A stretch of 64,000 nt of DNA, from positions 310,001 to 374,000 of the forward strand of contig NZ_CP170642.1 of the NCBI RefSeq assembly GCF_042926695.1. The letters run 5' to 3'. The position numbers and the translations under genes were made by a program. Positions within the stretch are counted from its first letter, which is position 1. Each line of letters starts with the position of its first letter. The stretch comes from Lonepinella koalarum. GTDB taxonomy: Bacteria; Pseudomonadota; Gammaproteobacteria; Enterobacterales; Pasteurellaceae. Below, in pieces: positions 1-9,717 of the stretch. The notes beneath the pieces were generated by a model. It made no database searches. It saw only the letters and a program-made list of their open reading frames with translations, and had not been told where the DNA came from.

Positions 1-2136
1 GAAATTTTAGAACTGTATTTAAATAAGATTTATCTTGGCTATCGTTCCTATGGTGTGGCAGCAGCAGCTAAAACTTATTTTGGTAAAAGTTTGGATGAAT
101 TATCATTATCTGAAATGGCGGTTATCGCTGGTTTACCAAAAGCGCCATCCACGATGAACCCTTTATATTCTTTAAAACGCGCGACGGATCGTCGTAATAT
201 CGTGTTAGGGCGGATGTTAGAGACTAAATTTATTACTCAACAAGAATATAATAGTGCAATGCAAGAGCCTGTTGTGGCCAGATACCACGGCGTGAAATTG
301 GATTTTCGTGCCGATTATGTCACTGAAATGGTGCGTCAAGAAATGGTCAGACGTTATGGTGAAGATATTTCTTATAATCGGGGCTATAAAGTTTATACTA
401 CGGTGTTATCTCAGGATCAATATCAAGCTCAAAAAGCGGTGCGTGATAATGTAATTGCCTATGATATGAGGCATGGTTACCGTGGTGCTGTAACGTTATG
501 GAAAAAAGGTGATACAGCATGGGATTCAGAGAAAATCATTGATGAATTGCGTAAATTGCCAAACTCAGAACCTTTTGTACCCGCTGCGATACTTTCTACT
601 GATAAGACGGGGGCTAAATTATTACTCAGTTCTGGTGATAATATCACGTTAGCAAATTCTGCCATGAGTTGGGCGGGGAGCAAAGCGCCAAAAACAGGGG
701 AACAAATTTGGGTGCGTAAACGAGATAACGGTGACTGGATTTTAGGACAAATTCCAGAAGTGAATTCTGCGTTGGTGGCATTAAATAGTGATAATGGAGC
801 GATTGAAGCTATTGTGGGTGGTTTTAGTTTTGAACAAAGTAAGTTTAATCGCGCTACGCAATCTTTAGTTCAAGTTGGCTCAACCATTAAACCGTTTATT
901 TATGCGGCAGGGTTAGAAAAAGGCTTGACCCTATCTAGTGTGTTGCAGGATAGTCCGATTGTGATTAAAAAAGCGGGTCAAAAGGAATGGCGACCAAAAA
1001 ATTCACCGAATCGTTATGATGGACCAATGCGATTACGCGTGGGGTTAGGACAATCGAAAAATATGATAGCCATTCGAACTATTCAAATGGCTGGTGTACC
1101 TTTTACCGCTGACTTCTTAGAGCGATTTGGTTTTAAGCGAGAACAATATTTCGCTAGTGAATCTCTTGCGTTAGGAGCTGCATCTTTCACCCCATTAGAT
1201 ATGGCAAGAGCGTATGCCGTATTTGATAATGGTGGTTTCTTAATTGATCCTTATTTGGTGGAAAAAGTGTTAGATAATACCGGTAAAGAAATTTTTGTGG
1301 CGAATCCCAAAATTGCTTGTCTAAGTTGTGATGATATTCCCGTAATTTATGGCGCCACCAATGAGAAAATTGATGGTTTCCAAGAAAATGCTAAGACGCT
1401 AGAAAATGGGGCATTAGCTCAGAATAATGTGGTGAATGTGGAGCCAGAATATGCGGATGTGGCAGAAGAAGAGAACCCAGAATTAGCCGGCAAAGACGGT
1501 CAATTAAAAGATGATGAAATCAGTGTGATGACAGAAAGTAAAACCCAAGGTTCACAAGTGCAATATGCTCCACGTGTAATTAGTGGTGAACTGGCTTTTT
1601 TGATTCGTAGTGCATTAAATAGTGCGATTTTTGGTGAAAAAGGATTAGGCTGGAAAGGCACTAGTTGGCGTATGGCGAATGAAATTAAACGTCAAGATAT
1701 TGGCGGAAAAACAGGGACTACCAACAATTCTAAAGTAGCTTGGTATGCTGGATTTGGGGCGAATATTACTACTGCGGTGTATATTGGTTTTGATGATAAT
1801 AAACGTAATCTCGGTCGTGGTGAAGCTGGGGCGAGTAGTGCCATGCCAGCTTGGATTGCTTATATGAAGACCAGCTTGCAAGATATTCCAGAACGCGAGA
1901 ATGTAATACCGCCAAATATCGTCGAAAAACAGATTGATACTGGTTCAGGGTTGCTTTCTACAAGTGGGGGAAAAACCGAATATTTTATTGAAGGTACCGA
2001 ACCGAAACGCGCTTTTGTACAAGAAAAAGGTTATTATGTGCCACCTACGGTAATAGAGCAATTTAATTCGCAACAGGGTAGCGGTAGTCATTTACCGCCG
2101 GTGAATGCACCGAATACCAGACAAGAGTTATTCTAG
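1..2136 (+). CDS. mrcA: Penicillin-binding protein 1A, C-terminal 711 residues (5' end outside window)
   Basis: Bifunctional peptidoglycan glycosyltransferase/transpeptidase anchored in the inner membrane. The reading frame is open from base 1, so the gene starts upstream; the GTG at 55 is internal. The first residues (EILELYLNKIYLG, then YRSYGVAAAA) are the end of the family-51 glycosyltransferase domain. The transpeptidase follows: the SxxK nucleophile motif reads GSTIKPF with its TCA serine codon at 880-882, then SKNM (SxN) and GGKTGTTNN (KTG) near 1705. About 150 residues of the usual 850-860 are missing at the N-terminus. In Haemophilus this gene (ponA) lies beside the comA-F competence operon, which would be off the left edge. 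It ends in a bidirectional hairpin shared with the convergent DUF554 gene. The family call is secure. Confidence 0.96.
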   Translation, partial: EILELYLNKIYLGYRSYGVAAAAKTYFGKSLDELSLSEMAVIAGLPKAPSTMNPLYSLKRATDRRNIVLGRMLETKFITQQEYNSAMQEPVVARYHGVKLDFRADYVTEMVRQEMVRRYGEDISYNRGYKVYTTVLSQDQYQAQKAVRDNVIAYDMRHGYRGAVTLWKKGDTAWDSEKIIDELRKLPNSEPFVPAAILSTDKTGAKLLLSSGDNITLANSAMSWAGSKAPKTGEQIWVRKRDNGDWILGQIPEVNSALVALNSDNGAIEAIVGGFSFEQSKFNRATQSLVQVGSTIKPFIYAAGLEKGLTLSSVLQDSPIVIKKAGQKEWRPKNSPNRYDGPMRLRVGLGQSKNMIAIRTIQMAGVPFTADFLERFGFKREQYFASESLALGAASFTPLDMARAYAVFDNGGFLIDPYLVEKVLDNTGKEIFVANPKIACLSCDDIPVIYGATNEKIDGFQENAKTLENGALAQNNVVNVEPEYADVAEEENPELAGKDGQLKDDEISVMTESKTQGSQVQYAPRVISGELAFLIRSALNSAIFGEKGLGWKGTSWRMANEIKRQDIGGKTGTTNNSKVAWYAGFGANITTAVYIGFDDNKRNLGRGEAGASSAMPAWIAYMKTSLQDIPERENVIPPNIVEKQIDTGSGLLSTSGGKTEYFIEGTEPKRAFVQEKGYYVPPTVIEQFNSQQGSGSHLPPVNAPNTRQELF

Positions 2137-2151
2137 TTAAAAATACGTGAG

Positions 2152-2188
2152 AAGTGCGGGATAAAAAATCATTTTTTATCCCGCACTT
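2152..2188. terminator. Bidirectional intrinsic terminator, uptake-sequence-like
   Basis: An 18-bp perfect inverted repeat: AAGTGCGGGATAAAAAAT at 2152-2169 and its reverse complement at 2171-2188, around a single base. The arms start with a near match to the uptake core (AAGTGCGGG instead of AAGTGCGGT), and the A/T-rich inner part gives a T run on both strands. It lies exactly between the convergent mrcA and DUF554 genes. Confidence 0.85.
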
Positions 2189-2191
2189 TGT

Positions 2192-2908
2192 TTAAACAAA
2201 CTGTAACCACAGTGCCGAAATCGGCATCGCAATAAATAAAGATGGCAGCATATTTGCTACGGAAAACATTCTGATATTACAAATTCGTAAACCCGTAGCA
2301 ATCATAATAGCACCTCCAACACCACCAAAATCAGCTTTCATTTCCGGAGTGATTAACGGCAAAATAATCACAGCGAGATAGGCTAAAATGAGTTGTAGGG
2401 TAATTTGTGGAATACAGATGATGCAAACTGAAATACCTAATGTGGTCGCAAAAATAATTGCAGTGAAGAAATCTAATGAAGATTTAATGATCAGAATACT
2501 GCTATCACCAACCAAACCTTCGTGCATTGCCCCGAATATACCGGTTCCGCTAAAGCTGAATAAAATCATTAAGCCGACAAATGTTTGTAGAAATGCTTCC
2601 TGTGATTGTTCGTTTTTCTGTTGTGGAAACAGCCGTTCAATCATTTTCTTAGCGATGGTTGAAATTCGGTTAATCAGATGTTCAATAGAAAGAATTTCGC
2701 CCACAATTGTGCCGATTAATAGTGAAAATATCATGGCAGGCATACTTGAAACGCGAGATAACATCACGACCCCCATGGCAACAGAACATAAGCCAAACAG
2801 CAGCGTTAAATTATTACGTAAACGTTCGGGAATTTTTCCACCAAGATAGGCACCGATTAGCCCACCTAAAATGATAGTGACACTGTTAATATAGGGTCCA
2901 ATAATCAT
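2192..2908 (-). CDS. DUF554 family integral membrane protein (paralogue 1)
   Basis: A 238-residue hydrophobic protein of the DUF554 (YdfK/YqgA) family, whose function is not established. I start it at MIIGPYINS, because that matches the start of the second copy in this window (MTMPIGPFVNG at 17334); an upstream ATG at 2950 would add 14 residues. Family marks include a glycine-rich first segment (ILGGLIGAYLGGKIPERLR), SGTGIFGAMHEGLVGD, and a conserved end (ATGLRI, then VANMLPSLFIAMPIS). About seven membrane segments are visible. The gene lies downstream of dsbB on the same strand and is probably co-transcribed with nhaB-dsbB. Possible roles as a small-molecule transporter are guesses. Confidence 0.85.
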   Translation of the reverse strand: MIIGPYINSVTIILGGLIGAYLGGKIPERLRNNLTLLFGLCSVAMGVVMLSRVSSMPAMIFSLLIGTIVGEILSIEHLINRISTIAKKMIERLFPQQKNEQSQEAFLQTFVGLMILFSFSGTGIFGAMHEGLVGDSSILIIKSSLDFFTAIIFATTLGISVCIICIPQITLQLILAYLAVIILPLITPEMKADFGGVGGAIMIATGLRICNIRMFSVANMLPSLFIAMPISALWLQFV

Positions 2909-2967
2909 AATTTGTCCTACAAATAAAAATGCAGTTAGATTTAACCGCACTTTTACTGATTTGAGGG

Positions 2968-3507
2968 TTAATGAAATAATCTACGTCGATTTTTTACTCG
3001 TCCACCGAGTAATTGACTGAGCAAGATAATCACAAAAATAATGCTGTAAACCGCAAAAATAAACACTAACCATTGCACCATAGTGAAACTTAAAAATGTC
3101 CAACTAATTTCACTGCAAAGCCCGGTGGGATGGAATATCGCCGGGAACCATTGGTCTAAGGGGAGCGTGTTGGGAAATTCCACTGTCACTGGACATTGAT
3201 CCCAAGGATTTGGATGCATTTGGTAATCAAGATGCTTTATGGAAAGCAATAAACCTTTAATGGCACCCCACAGACCCAATACTAAAGCGAGTAAACGCAT
3301 TAAGATAAATCGTGGCGCAAGGAGACCGATGAAACCAGAAAAGAGAATGCCAAATAATGCAACACGTTCATAAATGCACATGACACAAGGATTTAAACCC
3401 ATGCCGTGTTGGAAATAAAGTGCGCTCAATTCTAAACAAAATGCAGAAATGAATAATAACCACCAGATTGTTCGTTTGCTTGATAGCACTTTAATATAAT
3501 TTAGCAT
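2968..3507 (-). CDS. dsbB: Disulfide bond formation protein B
   Basis: Inner-membrane quinone reductase that re-oxidises DsbA and passes electrons to ubiquinone or menaquinone. The 179-residue length and four membrane segments fit the family. The first cysteine pair is Cys41/Cys44 in NPCVMCIYERVA, just after the first helix; the second pair is Cys105 (WDQCPV) and Cys131 (GLCSE) in the second periplasmic loop. Arg48 in YERVA corresponds to the quinone-binding arginine region. It follows nhaB by 16 bases on the same strand, the order I recall for Haemophilus and other gammaproteobacteria. Confidence 0.95.
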   Translation of the reverse strand: MLNYIKVLSSKRTIWWLLFISAFCLELSALYFQHGMGLNPCVMCIYERVALFGILFSGFIGLLAPRFILMRLLALVLGLWGAIKGLLLSIKHLDYQMHPNPWDQCPVTVEFPNTLPLDQWFPAIFHPTGLCSEISWTFLSFTMVQWLVFIFAVYSIIFVIILLSQLLGGRVKNRRRLFH

Positions 3508-3523
3508 TCAATTTCCTCATAGG

Positions 3524-5092
3524 TTAGTGAGCCATAATGGGTTCTAGCGGAATATGTGGACTACCGATTAAACCAACATTCATTAACCATTGAGTTGCAC
3601 CGGGTAAAATATACTCTACTGAAACCAGTCCAACAAGAGTTAATACAATAGTGTAAGGTAATGCCATATAAACCATTCTACCATAGGATAAACGAATTAG
3701 CGGTGAAAGTGAAGATGTTAACAGGAATAAGAAAGCTGCTTGTCCGTTTGGTGTGGCAACGGATGGTAAGTTGGTACCCGTATTAATGGCGACAGCCAAT
3801 AATTCAAATTGTTGTGCAGAAATCGAATTTTCTATTAAAGCTTGTTTCGCCTCATTAATGTAAACCGTTGCCACGAAAACATTATCAGAAATAGCTGATA
3901 ATAATCCATTAAATACATAAAATAAAAGTAATTGCACATTTTCCGCGGCATTTAACACAAAATGAATCAGTGGAGCAAATAAGTGTTGATCGATAATCAC
4001 CGCCACAATGGAGAAAAAGACCACTAATAAAGCCGTAAATGGTAAGGATTCTTGGAATGAACGACCGATTTGATGCTCGTTGGTTATGCCACAATAGGAG
4101 GTGGTTAAAATAATGACACTTAATCCGATTAATCCGACAGAAGCCAAATGTAAGGCTAAACCGATAATTAACCAGATACCGATAAATACCTGCACCCACA
4201 ATTTCACTCTATCTTGCGATGTCATTTTCATTTCTTGGTTTCGATCGAATTTGGCTAATACGGACCAGACTTTACGTGGTAACTTAGTACCGTAGCCAAA
4301 CAAACGGAATTTTTCAACCACAATGCAAGTTAATATGCCTAAACATAAAGTAGGGATAGTCACTGGTGCCATACGTAAGAAAAATTCTACAAATTTCCAA
4401 CCAGATTGTTCTGCAATAATTAAGTTTTGTGGCTCGCCCACCATGGTCATTACCCCACCTAAAGCGGTACCCACGGCAGCATGCATTAACAGGCTACGTA
4501 AGAACGAACGGAAATCTTCCAAAGTTTGTTGATGATGATTAATTTTATCGTCATTGGTAATATCTGTGGAGTCTTCATAGGATGCTCCCGATGCGACTTT
4601 GTGATATACGCCGTAGAAGCCCATGCCAACACTGATAATCACCGCAATAACCGTTAAGGCATCTAAGAATGCGGAAAGAAACGCTGCACTTAAACAGAAA
4701 GAAACAGATAAAATAATCTTAGAATGTATTCTAAGTAATAATTTAGTGAAGACATAAAGTAATAATTGTTTCATGAAGTAAATGCCAGCTACCATAAACA
4801 TTAATAACAGGATAACTTCAAAGTTTGCCATGATTTCGGCTTTAACGTGCTCTGTACTGGTCATGCCGATAGTGATGGCTTCAATTGTCAGCATACCGCC
4901 CGGTTGGAGTGGATAGCATTTTAATGCCATGGCTAAGGTAAAAATGAATTCTACCACCAGCAACCAACCAGCAACAAAAGGATTTATCCAAAAGATTACG
5001 GGGTTGATAAGTAAAAATGCCACAATAGTAACTTTATACCAGTTAGGGCTTTTACCCAAAAAATTATTCATAAATGCTTGAACATACGTCAT
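3524..5092 (-). CDS. nhaB: Na+/H+ antiporter NhaB
   Basis: A sodium/proton antiporter of the inner membrane that exports Na+ at the expense of the proton gradient. The 522-residue length matches NhaB, and the start MTYVQAFMNNFLGKSPNWYK is typical of the family. It has about 12 hydrophobic segments and conserved stretches such as MMVGEPQNLIIAEQ, AISDNVFVATVYINEA and NTGTNLPSVATPNGQAAFLF. The gene is divergent from fadR, an arrangement shared with enterobacteria, and leads into dsbB. The 149-base spacer to fadR is AT-rich with no operator I can name. Confidence 0.95.
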   Translation of the reverse strand: MTYVQAFMNNFLGKSPNWYKVTIVAFLLINPVIFWINPFVAGWLLVVEFIFTLAMALKCYPLQPGGMLTIEAITIGMTSTEHVKAEIMANFEVILLLMFMVAGIYFMKQLLLYVFTKLLLRIHSKIILSVSFCLSAAFLSAFLDALTVIAVIISVGMGFYGVYHKVASGASYEDSTDITNDDKINHHQQTLEDFRSFLRSLLMHAAVGTALGGVMTMVGEPQNLIIAEQSGWKFVEFFLRMAPVTIPTLCLGILTCIVVEKFRLFGYGTKLPRKVWSVLAKFDRNQEMKMTSQDRVKLWVQVFIGIWLIIGLALHLASVGLIGLSVIILTTSYCGITNEHQIGRSFQESLPFTALLVVFFSIVAVIIDQHLFAPLIHFVLNAAENVQLLLFYVFNGLLSAISDNVFVATVYINEAKQALIENSISAQQFELLAVAINTGTNLPSVATPNGQAAFLFLLTSSLSPLIRLSYGRMVYMALPYTIVLTLVGLVSVEYILPGATQWLMNVGLIGSPHIPLEPIMAH

Positions 5093-5241
5093 ATAAATAC
5101 ATCCTTTAAAAATATGCTTTGCATATCTGTTGCTTTAAACCGATAATAGGTTACTATTTTTACCTGTAAATGAAAAAATTGCTAGTACCTTCACTCTTTT
5201 TATAAGTTTTTTTGATCTATATTAAATAAAAGTAGCCAAAT

Positions 5242-5967
5242 ATGACGAATCAACAACCATTATTAAAAGCACAAAGTCCTGCTGCTTTAGCCGAAGAATA
5301 TATTGTGCAAAGCATTTGGGATAACCGTTTCCCAGCCGGTTCAGATTTACCCGCGGAACGTGAATTGGCGGATAAAATCGGGGTAACTCGTACTACTTTA
5401 CGTGAAGTATTACAACGTTTAGCTCGTGAAGGTTGGCTGAGTATTCAACATGGCAAACCAACTCGAGTGAATAATATTTGGGAAACCGGTGGGCCGAATA
5501 TTATCAGTAAAATTATTCAGCTCGATCGTGGGGTGATGCCAACGATTATTGCGAATGTGGTATCATTACGGACTAAGATGGCGGAATATTATATTCCTGA
5601 AGCGGTGAGAATGAATCCAGATGATTCTTTGAAATTATTCGAAAGCGTAAGCGAACTTGAAGATAATGCGCAAGCTTATGCAGAGTTTGATTATTATTTA
5701 TTCCGTCAATTTACTTTTATTGCACATAAACCAGTATATGGTTTAATTTTGAACAGCTTTAAGCAAATGTATCATCAAGTAGCACATTTATTTTTTTGTA
5801 ATCCCGTGTCTCGCCAAATAGCGTTAACCTTCTATATGTCGTTACAACAAGCCTGCAAGATGAAAGACAGTGAACAAGTGGCTGCTTGCATGGCATTACA
5901 TCGTGAACGAAGTGCGGTAATTTGGTTAGATATTTTAAAGAATTTGCCCGAAGATTTTGGTTTGTAA
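5242..5967 (+). CDS. fadR: Fatty acid metabolism regulator FadR
   Basis: A GntR-family transcription factor that in enterobacteria represses fatty acid breakdown, activates fabA/fabB and responds to long-chain acyl-CoA. The 241 residues show an N-terminal winged helix (ELADKIGVTRTTLREVLQRLAREGWL, about residues 45-70, with the arginine-rich recognition helix), the family hinge SIQHGKPTRVNNIWETGG and an all-helical acyl-CoA-binding domain. An uptake core (AAGTGCGGT) lies inside the 3' end near 5910. It is divergent from nhaB, and xerD starts 13 bases after its stop, so the two are probably co-transcribed. Confidence 0.95.
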   Translation: MTNQQPLLKAQSPAALAEEYIVQSIWDNRFPAGSDLPAERELADKIGVTRTTLREVLQRLAREGWLSIQHGKPTRVNNIWETGGPNIISKIIQLDRGVMPTIIANVVSLRTKMAEYYIPEAVRMNPDDSLKLFESVSELEDNAQAYAEFDYYLFRQFTFIAHKPVYGLILNSFKQMYHQVAHLFFCNPVSRQIALTFYMSLQQACKMKDSEQVAACMALHRERSAVIWLDILKNLPEDFGL

Positions 5968-5980
5968 TTAAAAATAACCC

Positions 5981-6874
5981 ATGAAAGACACCGCACTTAT
6001 TGAATTATTTTTAAATGAACTTTGGTTAGAAAAAGGCTTGTCGGATAATACGATTCAATCTTATCGTCTCGATCTTACCACGCTTTCGGACTGGTCATCG
6101 CAACACACCTTGAGTTTGATTGAGTTGGATTCGATTCATTTACAACAATTTCTTGGTGAGCGTATCGAAAAAGGCTATAAAGCTACTAGTACAGCACGCT
6201 TACTCAGTGCGATGCGGAAATTATTTCAATATTTATATCGTGAACAATATCGCCAAGATGACCCAAGTGCGGTATTAAGTTCGCCTAAATTACCCAGCCG
6301 TTTACCGAAATATTTAAGCGAAGAACAGGTAGGCAATTTACTCGAATGTCCTTGTACCGATGAACCGCTTGAATTACGTGATAAAGCCATGTTGGAACTG
6401 TTATATGCTACCGGTTTACGCGTGACCGAATTAGTTTCTCTGACCATGGATAGCATCAGTTTACAGCAAGGTGTGGTACGTGTGATGGGGAAAGGTAACA
6501 AAGAGCGTATTGTTCCCATGGGTGAAGAAGCTGCTTACTGGGTGAATCAATTTGTGTTATATGGTCGCCCTATGTTGCTGAATGGACAGAGTTCAGACGT
6601 AGTATTTCCGAGTAAACGTGCAGTACAAATGACTCGACAGACCTTTTGGCACCGGATTAAACATTATGCGGTTTTAGCAGAAATTAATACGGAAAGCCTG
6701 TCGCCGCATGTTTTACGCCATGCGTTTGCCACGCATTTAGTTAATCATGGCGCGGATCTTCGCGTGGTACAAATGTTGCTCGGGCATAGTGATTTATCCA
6801 CCACACAGATTTATACCCATGTGGCAAAAGAACGGTTAAAACGTTTACATGAAAAATTTCACCCAAGGGGATAA
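5981..6874 (+). CDS. xerD: Site-specific tyrosine recombinase XerD
   Basis: A chromosome dimer resolution recombinase that works with XerC and FtsK at dif. The 297 residues comprise an N-terminal SAM-like core-binding domain (SDNTIQSYRLDL) and a catalytic domain with the tyrosine-recombinase residues: Arg in LLYATGLRVTELVSL, Lys in GKGNKER, HVLRHAFATHL (HxxR), LLGHSDLSTTQIYTHV (His and the nucleophile Tyr). I favour XerD over XerC because of the N-terminal sequence and overall pattern. This is a housekeeping recombinase, not a phage integrase: there are no attachment repeats or phage genes around it. No clear Shine-Dalgarno is seen; translation may be coupled to fadR. An uptake core lies at 6265-6273. 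Confidence 0.92.
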   Translation: MKDTALIELFLNELWLEKGLSDNTIQSYRLDLTTLSDWSSQHTLSLIELDSIHLQQFLGERIEKGYKATSTARLLSAMRKLFQYLYREQYRQDDPSAVLSSPKLPSRLPKYLSEEQVGNLLECPCTDEPLELRDKAMLELLYATGLRVTELVSLTMDSISLQQGVVRVMGKGNKERIVPMGEEAAYWVNQFVLYGRPMLLNGQSSDVVFPSKRAVQMTRQTFWHRIKHYAVLAEINTESLSPHVLRHAFATHLVNHGADLRVVQMLLGHSDLSTTQIYTHVAKERLKRLHEKFHPRG

Positions 6875-7072
6875 GTAGTAACATTAGGGAAATATGAAAT
6901 GTCCATAGACACTATTCGGTGAAATGATGAAATAAATTTCCATTTAAGGTTGAAAAGCGAGGGCATTTATTGAGATAATTCCACAGTTTTGGTGATCCTT
7001 TTTTTATCGTTGAGAAATTTTTACGATATTGGATCAATTTTTTACTTTAATAATAATGAAAAGATAATAACA

Positions 7073-7600
7073 ATGGCAGAAAAACGTAATATTTTTTTAG
7101 TTGGACCTATGGGCGCAGGAAAGAGCACTATCGGTCGCCAGTTGGCACAGCAACTCAGCATGGAATTTGTTGATTCCGATAATGAAATTGAAACACGTGC
7201 TGGGGCAGATATTGGTTGGATTTTTGATATTGAAGGCGAAGCCGGGTTTCGTAAGCGTGAAGAACGCATTATTAGCGAATTAACCCAACGTCAAGGTCTG
7301 GTACTTTCCACAGGTGGCGGTGCAGTACTGTCGAAAGACACTCGTAATCATTTATCGGCGCGTGGTATCGTGATTTATTTAAAAACTACCGTCGATAAGC
7401 AATATGAACGCACTCAACGGGATAAAAAGCGCCCACTATTACAAGGCGTAGATGACGTTCGCCAAGTTTTAGAAGAGTTAGCTAAAGTACGTAACCCATT
7501 ATACGAAGAGGTGGCGGATATTGTGTTGCCGACAGATGAACAAAGTGCCAAATTAATGGCGAATCAGATTATTGATTTAATTGATAATTTCCAAAATTAA
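7073..7600 (+). CDS. aroK: Shikimate kinase
   Basis: Phosphorylates shikimate to shikimate-3-phosphate in chorismate synthesis. I start it at MAEKRNIFLVGPMGAGKS (175 residues), the usual family N-terminus; an upstream in-frame ATG at 6989 would add a 28-residue AT-rich tail with no family counterpart. The Walker A motif GPMGAGKSTIG is at residues 11-21, followed by the shikimate-binding DSDNEIE and the GGG motif (STGGGAVL), and a lid with RDKKRPLL. aroB follows after 33 bases, giving the classic aroK-aroB pair. The 198 bases upstream hold its promoter region but no clear consensus boxes. Confidence 0.95.
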   Translation: MAEKRNIFLVGPMGAGKSTIGRQLAQQLSMEFVDSDNEIETRAGADIGWIFDIEGEAGFRKREERIISELTQRQGLVLSTGGGAVLSKDTRNHLSARGIVIYLKTTVDKQYERTQRDKKRPLLQGVDDVRQVLEELAKVRNPLYEEVADIVLPTDEQSAKLMANQIIDLIDNFQN

Positions 7601-7633
7601 ATGATTCCTTAACCGGATCTAAGAAGGTGCAAT

Positions 7634-8722
7634 ATGTTAACAGTCAATGTTGAATTGAAAGAACGTCGTTATCCTATTTATATTGGTGAAAACTTACTCA
7701 AAGATCCGTCTGTTTATCCACTAAAATCCGGCGATAAAGTCATGATTGTCAGCAATGAAACCATTGCGCCTTTGTATTTAGATACGGTCACTAAAACACT
7801 CGAAAACATCGGTTGTAAGGTGAGTAATGTATTATTACCAGACGGGGAAAAATACAAAACCTTACAATCTTTAGATCTGATTTTCACTGCACTTTTAAAA
7901 GAAAATCATGGGCGTGATACCACATTGATTGCCTTAGGGGGAGGTGTTATCGGTGATGTGGCGGGTTATGCGGCAGCAAGCTATCAACGTGGCATTAAAT
8001 TTATTCAAATTCCGACTACTTTGCTGGCCCAAGTAGATTCTTCCGTTGGTGGAAAAACCGCTGTTAATCACCCGTTAGGTAAAAATATGATCGGGGCATT
8101 TTATCAACCGATCACCGTGATTGTAGACACTTTGACACTCAACAGTTTACCTAAACGGGAAGTGAATGCCGGTTTGGCGGAAGTGATTAAATATGGCGCC
8201 ATTTTAGATTTAGCATTTTTTCACTGGTTAGAACAGCATATTGATAATTTAGTCGCACTGCAACAAGCAGATTTACAATATTGTATTTCCCGTTGTTGTC
8301 AAATTAAAGCGGATGTGGTGGCTCGAGATGAAACGGAAAAGGGTGATCGTGCTTTATTAAATTTAGGTCATACTTTTGGACATGCCATTGAAACCCATTT
8401 AGGCTATGGCAACTGGTTACACGGTGAAGCGGTGGCAGTTGGCATGATGATGGCAGCGGCATTATCAGAACAATTAGGCAATATCAGCAAAGCCGATGTG
8501 GGACGTTTAGAAAAATTACTAGCACGCGCCAATTTACCGACCATTAGCCCAGATACCATGCAGCCGGAGGATTATTTACCGCATATGATGCGAGATAAAA
8601 AAGTCTTAGCCGGTAAACTTCGTTTAGTGTTACTCAAAACCTTAGGGCAAGCCTACGTTACTACGGATATGGATAAATCCTTAGTATTATCCGCTATTTC
8701 TGCTTGTACGCAGACGGATTAA
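7634..8722 (+). CDS. aroB: 3-dehydroquinate synthase
   Basis: An NAD- and metal-dependent enzyme that converts DAHP to 3-dehydroquinate, the second step of the shikimate pathway. The 362-residue length is normal. Visible motifs are the NAD-binding GGGVIGDVAGYAAA, PTTLLAQVDSSVGGKTAVNHP (substrate and phosphate contacts), the metal-ligand region EVIKYGAI and LLNLGHTFGHAIE with its histidines. A good ribosome site (AAGAAGGTG) precedes the ATG. It is followed by dam after 22 bases, as in other gammaproteobacteria. Confidence 0.96.
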   Translation: MLTVNVELKERRYPIYIGENLLKDPSVYPLKSGDKVMIVSNETIAPLYLDTVTKTLENIGCKVSNVLLPDGEKYKTLQSLDLIFTALLKENHGRDTTLIALGGGVIGDVAGYAAASYQRGIKFIQIPTTLLAQVDSSVGGKTAVNHPLGKNMIGAFYQPITVIVDTLTLNSLPKREVNAGLAEVIKYGAILDLAFFHWLEQHIDNLVALQQADLQYCISRCCQIKADVVARDETEKGDRALLNLGHTFGHAIETHLGYGNWLHGEAVAVGMMMAAALSEQLGNISKADVGRLEKLLARANLPTISPDTMQPEDYLPHMMRDKKVLAGKLRLVLLKTLGQAYVTTDMDKSLVLSAISACTQTD

Positions 8723-8744
8723 CGTTATTTTCCTCGTAAGTAAT

Positions 8745-9602
8745 ATGGCAAAACCTGCAAAAAAATCAGGCAAAGTAATCAAAAAATACCGTTCCTTTCT
8801 AAAGTGGGCCGGCGGAAAATATCGCCTAACCGATGATATTAACCGCTTGCTCCCCAAACGCAAACAATGTCTAGTAGAACCATTTGTCGGTGCGGGTTCC
8901 GTTTTTCTAAATAGCCAATTTGAACGCTATATTTTAGCGGATATTAATCCGGATCTGATTAACCTGTTCAATACCATTAAAGCAGATGTGGAAAGCTATA
9001 TTGATAAACTAAAACCGATTTTTTTTCATCCCGATGCTAACACTGCCAGCTATTATTACGCACGCCGTACAGAATTTAATCAATCTACCGATCCTATTGA
9101 ACGCTCGGTCTTATTTGTGTATTTGAACCGTTTTGGCTTTAACGGATTATGTCGTTACAACGCTAACAATGAATTTAATGTGCCTTTTGGTGCCTATAAA
9201 AATCATTATTTCCCTGAACAAGAAATGCGATACTTCGCCAAGAAAGCGCAAAGTGCGGTGTTTATTTGTGGTGATTTTCAACAGACCTTTGCTTTGGCCG
9301 ATGAAAATTCCGTGATCTATTGTGATCCCCCTTATGCGCCATTGTTGCAAAGCTCTAACTTTACCCAATATTCGGGTAACGATTTTGGCTTAGTTCATCA
9401 ACAAACCTTAGCCGAATTAGCTAAACAAACCCAAATGGAACGTAATATTCCGGTATTGATTTCCAACCATGATACGAAATTTACTCGCCAAATTTATAAA
9501 GGGGCGAGATTGCGCAAAATCCGAGTACAACGTTCGATTAGCCATCAAGGAGAAAAAAGGATCAAAGTTGGGGAATTGATAGCTTTTTTTAAAGTAAAAT
9601 AA
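8745..9602 (+). CDS. dam: DNA adenine methylase (GATC)
   Basis: An orphan N6-adenine methyltransferase acting on GATC; in relatives it serves mismatch repair and replication control. The 285 residues begin with a lysine-rich tail, then the SAM-binding motif FLKWAGGKYRL, PFVGAGSVFLN, the target-recognition region and the catalytic motif IV DPPY (CDPPYAPLL). It lies directly after aroB, as in Escherichia and Haemophilus, and not next to any restriction gene, so it is the housekeeping Dam. An uptake core is embedded at 9251-9259. Confidence 0.95.
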   Translation: MAKPAKKSGKVIKKYRSFLKWAGGKYRLTDDINRLLPKRKQCLVEPFVGAGSVFLNSQFERYILADINPDLINLFNTIKADVESYIDKLKPIFFHPDANTASYYYARRTEFNQSTDPIERSVLFVYLNRFGFNGLCRYNANNEFNVPFGAYKNHYFPEQEMRYFAKKAQSAVFICGDFQQTFALADENSVIYCDPPYAPLLQSSNFTQYSGNDFGLVHQQTLAELAKQTQMERNIPVLISNHDTKFTRQIYKGARLRKIRVQRSISHQGEKRIKVGELIAFFKVK

Positions 9603-9717
9603 ATATTACAAAATGACTGTGTATTATTTTATTAAAATAAATTTGTAATATATATTTTCTAATTAAGACAAATTTGTTAAACTTTCCCATACTAAACTAA
9701 TACACAAGGAAAGTTTT

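Noticed and set aside
5981..6874. Tyrosine recombinase as a sign of an integrated element
   Set aside because: The gene follows fadR, has XerD features, and no attachment repeats, phage genes or tRNA lie near it.
8745..9602. Dam as part of a restriction-modification system
   Set aside because: No endonuclease gene is next to it, and the aroB-dam order is the housekeeping one.
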